A stretch of DNA of 6,266 nt from Actinomycetota bacterium (lineage in GTDB: Bacteria > Actinomycetota > Acidimicrobiia > IMCC26256 > PALSA-610), in assembly GCA_030839005.1 (NCBI GenBank), contig JAUZEM010000389.1, positions 1 to 6,266 on the forward strand, read 5' to 3'. Positions 1 through 5,358 of this stretch are shown piece after piece. The position numbers and the translations under genes are program-made. The notes below the pieces were generated by a model. It was not told where the DNA came from and ran no database searches. It saw only the letters and a program-made list of their open reading frames with translations. Positions within the stretch are counted from its first letter, which is position 1, and every line of letters begins with the position of its first letter.

Positions 1-1
1 G

Positions 2-643
2 GGCGTGATCCGGCGCGACGGGCCGGCCGGCCGATGGTTGCTCGAGCACGGCGTGCAGCCGCTCGAGTTCAACTCCTACGGCTCTCGCCGCGGCAATCAC
101 GAGGTGATGATGCGGGGCACCTTTGCCAACGTCCGCCTGCGCAACCGGCTCGCGCCGGGCACGGAAGGCGGCGTCACGCTGCATCTCCCGGACGCCGAGC
201 AGACGACGATCTACGACGCGGCGATGCGGTACGCAGGCGAGGGTGTGCCGCTGGTCGTGCTCGCGGGGAAGGAATACGGCTCGGGCTCGTCGCGCGACTG
301 GGCGGCCAAAGGCTCGCTCCTGCTCGGAATCCGGGCCGTGCTCGTCGAGAGCTTCGAGCGCATCCATCGGTCGAACCTCGTCGGTATGGGTGTTCTACCG
401 CTCGAGTTCCCGGCCGGCGAGTCGGTCGCGTCCCTCGGCCTCACCGGCCACGAGATCTACCGCGTCGTCGGATTGCCGGCGCTGGCGGGCCCGGGCCCGC
501 TGCCGCGCGAGGTGACCGTGAACGCCGACGAGAAGACGTTCACGATGCGGGCCCGCATCGACACGCCGTTCGAGCTCGCCGTGTTCCTCGATGGCGGCAT
601 CCTGCCGTTCACCCTCCGGCGGCTGGCGCAAGCGGGTCACTAG
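2..643 (+). CDS. acnA: Aconitate hydratase A, C-terminal domain (5'-truncated by window edge)
   Basis: This is the last 213 or so codons of a cytoplasmic aconitase, which interconverts citrate and isocitrate through cis-aconitate in the TCA cycle. The full protein is normally about 900 residues, so the [4Fe-4S]-ligating domains lie off the left edge. The visible part is the swivelling C-terminal domain. Near its start is RRDGPAGRWLLEHGVQP, then FNSYGSRRGNHEVMMRGTFAN, the substrate-binding segment GKEYGSGSSRDWAAKG (SSRD arginine around residue 98 of the visible part), and SFERIHRSNLVGMGVLPLEF. All of these are near-invariant in the AcnA/IRP family and intact. The frame is open from base 2, and the GTG at 5-7 is an internal valine, not a start. 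The gene ends with TAG and converges on the deaminase gene 61 bp away. The family call is secure. The symbol acnA, rather than acn, follows the family type and is less certain. Confidence 0.96.
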   Translation, partial: GVIRRDGPAGRWLLEHGVQPLEFNSYGSRRGNHEVMMRGTFANVRLRNRLAPGTEGGVTLHLPDAEQTTIYDAAMRYAGEGVPLVVLAGKEYGSGSSRDWAAKGSLLLGIRAVLVESFERIHRSNLVGMGVLPLEFPAGESVASLGLTGHEIYRVVGLPALAGPGPLPREVTVNADEKTFTMRARIDTPFELAVFLDGGILPFTLRRLAQAGH

Positions 644-704
644 CCAGAGGACCGAGACGACAGCGCAGCGACCGGAGGGGAGCGGAGCGTGGAGTCGACC
701 CGAA
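644..704. other. Convergent intergenic spacer without recognisable terminator
   Basis: Sixty-one bases separate the stop of aconitase from the stop of the minus-strand deaminase. The stretch is purine-rich on the plus strand, with repeated GAGCG/AGCGG-like words and a GTCGAC palindrome near 694. I see no GC stem followed by a T-run on either strand. Termination here must therefore be non-canonical, Rho-dependent or located further on. Confidence 0.5.
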
Positions 705-1361
705 CTACCGATCGTCGCAGAGTTCGTGCAGGTCGGGCCAGATCGATGCGGTTGCTGCGATGACGGTCGCGCCGTCTTCGGCGAGGCCACGCAAGTTGCC
801 GGTTTCGGCAAGCGTTGCCGCCAGCTCGAGCTCTCGCGGCGCACGTGAGCCGTGCGCATCCATGACTTGGTGCGGCCAACGCTCGGCGAGCCAGCTCAGA
901 TGCAATACGTGCGCGAAGGCGCCGTACGGTCCGCCGAGACAGTCGCGTTTCGGGAGTGCGCGCGCGATCGGCTCGAACGTTGCGAACATGTCGTGCAGAC
1001 CGTCCCACACCGGGTCGTCCGCCGCGTAGAACAGGCGCGGGATCCGATAGATGCGCATCGTTGCCGCGCACATCACGCACGGCTCGAAAGTGCTGTACAG
1101 CGTGTAGTCGTCGTACGGCCCGACGGGCAGACACGCCAGCGCGTTCATCTCGGCGTGCGCCATGAAGGTGCCGGCCAACGGCGTGCAACCGTCAGGCTCG
1201 TCGAACACCCGGCTTCGACCGATCGCAACGATCGACCCGCCGGGATCGGTGATCGCGGCGCCGACGCCGGCCGAACCCGAAGAGTACGACGCCCACGCCT
1301 CCTCGAACGCCACTCGCCAGCTTTCGCCGAGCGACGCCCACGCGCCCGCCGCGTCACGCAC
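705..1361 (-). CDS. Cytidine/deoxycytidylate-deaminase-fold nucleoside (guanine/tRNA-adenosine-like) deaminase
   Basis: A 218-residue zinc-dependent hydrolytic deaminase of the CMP/dCMP deaminase superfamily, expected to be cytosolic. The zinc site is complete: HAE at residues 69-71 (H69 ligand, E71 proton shuttle) and PCVMC at 94-98 (C95 and C98 ligands). The flanking TFEPCVMCAATMRI is of the TadA/guanine-deaminase style rather than the CDA style. The protein is longer than TadA (about 150-170 residues), with an extra C-terminal stretch from about 140 to 218, so the substrate cannot be named from sequence. The GTG start at 1361 is forced: the next codons upstream are GCG, GGC and ATT, preceded by the in-frame TAG of the oxidoreductase gene. 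There is no Shine-Dalgarno in the 9-nt gap, which suggests translational coupling to that gene. It is probably the last gene of a three-gene transcript. Confidence 0.88.
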   Translation of the reverse strand: MRDAAGAWASLGESWRVAFEEAWASYSSGSAGVGAAITDPGGSIVAIGRSRVFDEPDGCTPLAGTFMAHAEMNALACLPVGPYDDYTLYSTFEPCVMCAATMRIYRIPRLFYAADDPVWDGLHDMFATFEPIARALPKRDCLGGPYGAFAHVLHLSWLAERWPHQVMDAHGSRAPRELELAATLAETGNLRGLAEDGATVIAATASIWPDLHELCDDR

Positions 1362-1370
1362 CGCGCCAAT

Positions 1371-2447
1371 CTAACTCGAGAGCTGTACCTCGACCGCGCC
1401 ATTGTCCGTGACCGAGCGATACGCGGCGTCGACGAGTGCGTGCGCGGCGAGCGCGTCGGAGAACGTCGGGGAGGCGGGCTGTTTCTCTCGAACCGATCGC
1501 ACGAACGCGCGCGCTGCAGGATAGAGATACACGAAGAAGTCACGTCGATCGATGCCGGCTGCCGCGAAGTGCCGATCGCGCAACGCGGCCACATCGAGCC
1601 GTTCGGGTTCTCGATCGGGTCGTTGAACGAGGAAGCTGTCCTCCCGGGCACCGACCAGGAAATCGGTCGTCACCTCGACCGCACCCCGTTCGAAGAACAC
1701 CTCGAGCCGGCGTTCCTCGCGCCCGCGTACGCCGTTGAAGATCGAGATCAACGTGCCGACGACGCCCGACGAGTGTTCGATGGTGCAAACCGCGGTGTCC
1801 TCGACGTCGTAGCCGAATACGTTGCGCGTGCGCGCGTAGACCCGCGTGGCCGATCCGAAGAGCCAGGTGAGTATGTCGGCGCTGTGGATCGAGTGTTCGA
1901 GGAGCGCGCCACCGCCCGCGTGCTCACGGTGCGAACGCCACGAGCTGTGGCCGGGCACGACGTCGCCCGTCGGCCAGTACTGGTCGTCGCGCAAGGTGTA
2001 GCCCATGGGCGCGCCGAGCTCGCCGGAGGTGGCGAGCCGGACGAGCTCGTTGATGAGCGGATGAAACCGCGAGTGGAAGCCGACCTGGGCCGTGAGACCC
2101 GATGACTCTACGAACGCGCACATGTCGCGCACGATGTCGAAACGGGTCGCGAGTGGCTTCTCACATAGCAACGGCTTGCCGGCCGACACAGCCGCGTGAA
2201 CGAGGTCACGATGCGTCGTGGTCGGCGTGACGATCACCACCGCTTCGACGTCAGGGTCGTCGATGACGGCCTGAGCGTCGGCCGCGACCCGTTCGAATGG
2301 GCAGATGCCTCGCGCGGTTTCCACGGCATCGACCGAGAAGTCGGTCACCGCGACGGGGCGGACCTCACCGTCTTCGGCGAGCAGACGCAGGGCGTACGCG
2401 TGACCCTGACCGATCATCCCGGCGCCGATCATCCCCACCCCGAGCAT
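1371..2447 (-). CDS. Gfo/Idh/MocA family NAD(P)-dependent oxidoreductase
   Basis: A 358-residue dehydrogenase of the glucose-fructose oxidoreductase / inositol dehydrogenase / MocA family. These enzymes oxidise or reduce a sugar, cyclitol or related polyol using NAD(P). An N-terminal Rossmann fold opens with GAGMIG (residues 8-13). The family signature EKP, whose lysine is catalytic, is at 96-98 in LLCEKPLA. The C-terminal substrate domain has GGGALLEHSIHSADILTW (178-195), with the expected H188 and D191. The substrate is not deducible. I chose the ATG at 2447 because MLGVGMIGAGMIG matches the usual family N-terminus and an SD-like AGAGAG lies 9 nt upstream. The frame is open 13 codons further, to a GTG at 2486, but those codons are repeat sequence. 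The gene follows PAP2 by 43 bp and precedes the deaminase by 9 bp on the same strand. Confidence 0.93.
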   Translation of the reverse strand: MLGVGMIGAGMIGQGHAYALRLLAEDGEVRPVAVTDFSVDAVETARGICPFERVAADAQAVIDDPDVEAVVIVTPTTTHRDLVHAAVSAGKPLLCEKPLATRFDIVRDMCAFVESSGLTAQVGFHSRFHPLINELVRLATSGELGAPMGYTLRDDQYWPTGDVVPGHSSWRSHREHAGGGALLEHSIHSADILTWLFGSATRVYARTRNVFGYDVEDTAVCTIEHSSGVVGTLISIFNGVRGREERRLEVFFERGAVEVTTDFLVGAREDSFLVQRPDREPERLDVAALRDRHFAAAGIDRRDFFVYLYPAARAFVRSVREKQPASPTFSDALAAHALVDAAYRSVTDNGAVEVQLSS

Positions 2448-2525
2448 GTTTATTCGCTCTCTCGCTGCGGGGCGGGATACCCGCACACGTTTATTCGCTC
2501 TCTCGCTGCGGGGCGGGATACCCGC
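2445..2525 (-). repeat. Tandem duplication (two 37-bp identical copies, 41-bp period) spanning the PAP2 stop and oxidoreductase leader
   Basis: Plus-strand bases 2448-2484 and 2489-2525 are identical over 37 bp, at an offset of 41. Homology extends one triplet further: CAT at 2445-2447 is the oxidoreductase ATG, and CAC at 2486-2488 reads GTG on the minus strand. Each unit, on the minus strand, carries a small palindrome (GCGGG-TAT-CCCGC), an SD-like AGAGAG, the triplet TAA and then a start-like codon. The distal copy ends the PAP2 gene with its TAA (2491-2493). The proximal copy serves as the oxidoreductase leader. Because 41 is not a multiple of three, the same sequence is read in different frames. 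I infer a local duplication of a REP-like or leader element. Confidence 0.9.
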
Positions 2526-3186
2526 CCCGCGGTCGCTCGATCGCTGGCGAGTTCGCTACGGCTGCGCCTCCGCTCACCGCGTGGGCCACGGCGACGGTGC
2601 AGTACACCGAGGTCGCCCCGAGGAGGAGGCCGGCGACGACGTCGGCGGGATAGTGGAGCTGCTTCGAGATGACCGCGCAGCCGACGAGGAGCGGGAGCGC
2701 TACCAGCAACGGCGCGAGCCGGACGCGGCGATCGAGAATCAGCCACGCGAACGTCGCCGCGGCAGCGGCCGCGGTCACGTGCGCCGACGGGAACATCCTC
2801 CCGGCGACGTGGAGGTGCTGATTCACGCCGGCGACACGGTGGGTGCGGACGCGATCGACCAACGGCTTGAACACGAGCTGGGCCGCGAGCACCGCGCCCA
2901 GGCTCCCGGCAACTCCGGCGAGCGCCAGCCGGTATCGGCCGCGCGCCGCGGCCGCGCCACCGAGCGCGATGGTCGTCAGCGCGAACGGCAGCGGTTGGAA
3001 CAGCGAGATCCAGAAGTCGCGAAACACCAGCGGGACTCCGTCGACGGCGCTGATGATCGGGCGCTCCCACGTCTCCGGTCTCGTGGAATGCCACATGAGG
3101 ATCGTGAGCACCGTAAAGCCGGCGATGCCGGCGAGTATGGCCGCTCGACCGTACGGGCGCGTCCGCGCGGTCTGGGCGAGGTCCAC
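2491..3186 (-). CDS. PAP2 (type 2 phosphatidic acid phosphatase) family membrane protein
   Basis: A 231-residue integral membrane protein with about six hydrophobic spans (roughly 14-33, 62-80, 86-106, 137-152, 156-173, 183-204). PAP2 enzymes dephosphorylate lipid phosphates or polyprenyl pyrophosphates at the membrane. The three motifs are partly conserved: C1 is K107-X6-R114 (followed by T, not P), C2 is PSAH at 133-136 (usual PSGH, with H136), and C3 is H178-YPA-D182, followed by VVAG. The C3 arginine, normally six residues before the histidine, is V172; K175 is nearby. Activity is therefore likely but not certain. The start is the GTG at 3186, preceded by TTGAGG very close to it, so the start is only moderately supported. 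The last dozen or so residues (RPRGGYPAPQRESE) are encoded by the 2445-2530 repeat. It is the first gene of the minus-strand run. Confidence 0.87.
   Translation of the reverse strand: MDLAQTARTRPYGRAAILAGIAGFTVLTILMWHSTRPETWERPIISAVDGVPLVFRDFWISLFQPLPFALTTIALGGAAAARGRYRLALAGVAGSLGAVLAAQLVFKPLVDRVRTHRVAGVNQHLHVAGRMFPSAHVTAAAAAATFAWLILDRRVRLAPLLVALPLLVGCAVISKQLHYPADVVAGLLLGATSVYCTVAVAHAVSGGAAVANSPAIERPRGGYPAPQRESE
2508..2530. repeat. Perfect 10-bp inverted repeat with 3-nt loop inside the PAP2 3' end
   Basis: The left arm GCGGGGCGGG (2508-2517) and right arm CCCGCCCCGC (2521-2530) are exact reverse complements around the loop ATA. In the other repeat copy only the inner 5 bp survive (2470-2474 with 2478-2482, approximately), because its outer right arm is replaced by ACAC. 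The stem is very GC-rich and there is no T-run after it on the minus strand. It is therefore more like a REP-type or RNA-stabilising hairpin than an intrinsic terminator. Confidence 0.85.
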
Positions 3187-3318
3187 GCCTCAAGGTATCG
3201 CCGGACCCGTCGCTCATCCGGCGAGTGCGCAGACTCCAACGTCGTGCCGGGAGGCGGTGGCACGGTCGGGCGACGACCCCAGCGGGTGGGGTGAGGGGCC
3301 GTCACCATCGACCGGCAT

Positions 3319-3352
3319 GCACAGCCTCGAGTGTGCGCCATCGAGGCTGTGC
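3319..3352. repeat. 12-bp perfect inverted repeat, 10-nt loop
   Basis: GCACAGCCTCGA (3319-3330) pairs exactly with TCGAGGCTGTGC (3341-3352) around the loop GTGTGCGCCA. The pairing extends two more positions if one G-U is allowed. The loop also contains TGTGC, which could pair with the first five bases of the left arm as an alternative stem. There is no T-tract on either side, so it is a hairpin or operator candidate rather than a classical terminator. The function is unknown. Confidence 0.85.
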
Positions 3353-3417
3353 GTAAGAAGAGGACAACATTGTGTCTTTCCTGTGGAAAACCCGTCGGTC
3401 CGTCCGCAATCACGCCT

Positions 3418-3429
3418 GACCTGCAGGTC
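3418..3429. promoter_or_regulatory. 12-bp perfect palindrome, candidate operator
   Basis: GACCTGCAGGTC is its own exact reverse complement. It abuts the GTCAC/GTGAC element at 3430 with no gap. An uninterrupted palindrome next to a promoter-like stretch fits a dimeric regulator site, but I do not recognise a specific regulator. It could also be chance. Confidence 0.35.
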
Positions 3430-3468
3430 GTCACAAATCGGTGACGCGGCCTCGCGTAGCTTTTGTGA
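3430..3468 (+). promoter_or_regulatory. Candidate regulatory/promoter element with GTSAC direct repeats and nested hairpin
   Basis: GTCAC (3430-3434) and GTGAC (3441-3445) are GTSAC half-sites 11 bp apart, about one helical turn. Actinobacterial MtrA-type response-regulator sites have a similar look. A -10-like TAGCTT (TANNNT) follows at 3457-3462. The same bases form a nested inverted repeat: TCACAAA (3431-3437) with TTTGTGA (3462-3468), and ACGCG (3444-3448) with CGCGT (3453-3457) inside it. No plus-strand gene follows, so if it is a promoter it would drive an untranslated RNA. The repeats are seen directly; the regulator and promoter roles are inference. Confidence 0.3.
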
Positions 3469-3481
3469 TCTCGGGACACCC

Positions 3482-3499
3482 GCTCGGCCCGCTCGGCCC
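3482..3499. repeat. Two tandem copies of a 9-bp unit
   Basis: GCTCGGCCC occurs twice in immediate succession. This is likely replication slippage, or a short protein-binding tandem next to the structured region. Confidence 0.6.
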
Positions 3500-3512
3500 G
3501 GATGACCCCAAA

Positions 3513-3544
3513 GCGATGCCCCTCGCCCCCGCCGGGGGCATCGC
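3513..3544. repeat. 10-bp perfect inverted repeat, 12-nt loop
   Basis: GCGATGCCCC (3513-3522) is the exact reverse complement of GGGGCATCGC (3535-3544). The loop TCGCCCCCGCCG is itself C-rich. The hairpin is not followed by a T-run on the plus strand. On the minus strand it is followed by TTTGGGG, which is not a proper terminator tail either. It could be a structural element of an untranslated RNA or a weak terminator. Confidence 0.8.
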
Positions 3545-3873
3545 CGCGCGCCGCGTCGATGGCACTCAGGAATTCGTGACCGTGCTCTCAGGTCGGCCCC
3601 ATCCGCCGTGTGCAGACTGAATTGCGACGCCTTGCATCTCGGCCGCGTCTGCCTCCCCCGTCCCGGACGCGGTCGAGATCAGGGCTCCGCACCTTCTCAT
3701 GGCGCCCCGCCTGACGAGGGCCCTTGACGCTACGTGGTCGCGAATGCCACGCTTCGTGCTCGGCGGTAGGTATTGGGTTCGGAGTCAGGGGGCAGGGATG
3801 CGTTGGGTCATGGCTTGGTGCGTGCCGGATCGTGCACTGCGGGTGAGCATCATCGTCTGAGGCTCGCCTTCTT

Positions 3874-5358
3874 TCAACCGAGGTCGGCGAACGTCGCCAT
3901 CTCCGAGAGAACGCCCGCCGCGCACCGCACGAGTGGGATCGCGAGGCAACCACCGGTGCCCTCGCCGAGCCGCAAGTCGAGATCGAGGAGCGGGTCGAGG
4001 CCGAGGTAGGAGAGCGTCGCGCTCGCGCCGGGCTCGACGGAGCGATGGCCGGCGATGCAGCGGTCGCGCACGCGCGGGACGAGCGCTTCGGCAACGAGGA
4101 GCGCGGCGCAGGTAATCACTCCGTCGACGACAACCGGAACGTGTGCCGCGGCTCCGCCGACGATGAAACCCGCCAGCGCCGCGATCTCGAGGCCGCCCAC
4201 GTCGGCGAGCACCGAGACGGGATCGAGCCAGCTACCGGCCCGCGTCGACGCGCCGGCAACGATCTCCTGCTTGCGAGCGAGCATCGCATCGTCGATGCCG
4301 GTTCCCCGGCCCGTGACCGTCGCGGCTTCGGTTGCGGTGAAGCATGCGACGAGGGCCGCCGCGGCGGTCGTGTTACCGATCCCCATTTCGCCCGTGACGA
4401 GCAGGTCGTGACCCGCCGCGACCAGCTCGCCCGCGACGCGCGCGCCGACGTCGAGCGCGTCGCACGCGTCGGCGGTGGACATCGCGGGGCCGCGCGACAG
4501 GTCGGCGGTGCCCGAGCGCACTTTATGGTGGCGTATGCCGGTGAGGTGCGTGATGTCGGAGGCGACGCCGACGTCGACTACGTGTACCGACGCGCCGGTG
4601 TAGCGCGCGAACACGTTGATCGCGGCTCCGCCCGAGGCGAAGTTCGCCACCATCTGCGCGGTGACCTCCTGGGGCCAGGGTGTGACGCCCGAAGCGACGA
4701 CGCCGTGATCGCCGGCGAAGACGGCGACCGCGGGACGCGTCGGAATCGGTGGCGGGCACGACGCGGTGATCGCCGCGAGCCGGGCGCCGAGCGCCTCCAA
4801 CCGACCGAGCGACCCTCTCGGCTTCGTGAGCTGCTCGTGGCGCGCGAGCGTCTCGGCGCGCCTGCGCTCGTCGACCGGAGCGACTCGGCTCACCGCGTCG
4901 CCGAATGAACCGGCTCGGAGCATCGACGCGCGCGCGAGCGCGTCGACGAGCCCGGCATCGGTCGCGGCGAACGCGACGCCGGCGGCAGCGGCCGCGTCAC
5001 GATCGACGTCGCGATCGCCGATGAGCAGCGAGCGTTTCGCGTCCGCTCCGAGCCGGCGCAACGCCTCGTGCACGATCCGCGGGTCGGGTTTCGCGGCGCC
5101 GACGTCGCTCGACGTCACGACGACCTCGAGCAGTGCGTCGAGCCCGCAGGGGGCGAGCAGGGCGCGGATCGCGGCGCCGTCCATTACCGCGGTGTCGGTG
5201 ACCGCGCCGAGGCGGTAGTGGGGCGCGAGTGCTTGCAACGCGTCGACGACTCCGGGAAGCGGCTGCGCAACCAGCTCGCCGACCGGCGTCGCCGCGGGCG
5301 CCTCGACGACGAGGGTGCCGCCGACGTCGAACAGGATTGTGTCGATTCCGGCGATCAT
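3874..5358 (-). CDS. cobT: HAD-like hydrolase domain fused to nicotinate-nucleotide--dimethylbenzimidazole phosphoribosyltransferase (CobT)
   Basis: A 494-residue two-domain protein. Residues about 155-485 are a complete CobT, which moves phosphoribose from nicotinate mononucleotide to dimethylbenzimidazole to give alpha-ribazole 5'-phosphate. Visible motifs are QLTKPRGSLGRLE (176-188), FAGDHGV, GEMGIGNTT (E324), GRGTGIDD, AGHRSVEPG, and LGEGTGG with E466 at the place of the catalytic glutamate. Residues 1-145 are a capless HAD fold: DVGGT (D11-T15), T54/T56, K90 in AAKPDP, and GDRDVD (D115, D119). The second motif I aspartate is replaced by G13, which weakens the case for phosphatase activity. 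The ATG at 5358 overlaps the cobD stop (ATGA) and has GGAGG 9 nt upstream. An internal ATG at 4923 would give a normal 349-residue CobT but has no Shine-Dalgarno, so a true fusion is favoured. Confidence 0.92.
   Translation of the reverse strand: MIAGIDTILFDVGGTLVVEAPAATPVGELVAQPLPGVVDALQALAPHYRLGAVTDTAVMDGAAIRALLAPCGLDALLEVVVTSSDVGAAKPDPRIVHEALRRLGADAKRSLLIGDRDVDRDAAAAAGVAFAATDAGLVDALARASMLRAGSFGDAVSRVAPVDERRRAETLARHEQLTKPRGSLGRLEALGARLAAITASCPPPIPTRPAVAVFAGDHGVVASGVTPWPQEVTAQMVANFASGGAAINVFARYTGASVHVVDVGVASDITHLTGIRHHKVRSGTADLSRGPAMSTADACDALDVGARVAGELVAAGHDLLVTGEMGIGNTTAAAALVACFTATEAATVTGRGTGIDDAMLARKQEIVAGASTRAGSWLDPVSVLADVGGLEIAALAGFIVGGAAAHVPVVVDGVITCAALLVAEALVPRVRDRCIAGHRSVEPGASATLSYLGLDPLLDLDLRLGEGTGGCLAIPLVRCAAGVLSEMATFADLG

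Larger units (their letters stand above)
3187..3873. other. Long intergenic region (about 690 bp) rich in palindromes, no convincing gene
   Basis: This gap lies between the PAP2 start and the HAD-CobT stop. Open frames here are short or simply run in from neighbouring genes on wrong frames, and none gives a recognisable protein or family-like composition. Bases about 3350-3405 are clearly more AT-rich than the surroundings. The segment 3319-3544 holds four inverted repeats and a 9-bp tandem repeat, listed separately. Positions 3545-3873 hold nothing I can name, and no intrinsic terminator for the cob genes is evident. The promoter for the PAP2 run must lie in this gap or within it on the minus strand, but I could not place convincing -35/-10 boxes. 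Confidence 0.6.

Noticed and set aside
34..1029. 331-codon plus-strand frame overlapping aconitase
   Set aside because: It is a +1-type shadow of aconitase with Arg-rich composition. It then runs antisense through the deaminase.
852..2105. 417-codon plus-strand open frame
   Set aside because: It is antisense to the deaminase and Gfo/Idh genes, is rich in Arg/Asp/Val as expected from the complementary frame of GC-rich genes, and has no recognisable motif.
2448..2525. CRISPR array
   Set aside because: There are only two copies with 4-bp spacing and no spacers; it is a simple tandem duplication.
2446..3294. 282-codon plus-strand open frame
   Set aside because: It is the antisense shadow of the PAP2 gene, which has clear motifs and membrane spans on the minus strand.
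3385..3396. CTGTGGAAAAC resembling a DnaA box
   Set aside because: It is a single imperfect site with no cluster and no dnaA/dnaN nearby, so there is no origin.
2976..3479. 167-codon minus-strand frame covering the PAP2 upstream region
   Set aside because: Its composition is unlike a protein, it overlaps the first third of PAP2 in another frame, and it has no family resemblance.
3187..3873. Cobalamin or c-di-AMP (ydaO) riboswitch
   Set aside because: I looked for a B12-box-like core and for ydaO-like conserved words on both strands and could not find either. The cob genes read into this region, not out of it.
3588..4094. 168-codon minus-strand frame over the cobT end
   Set aside because: The first half is a frame-shifted shadow of cobT. 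The rest is unrecognisable sequence in the intergenic gap.
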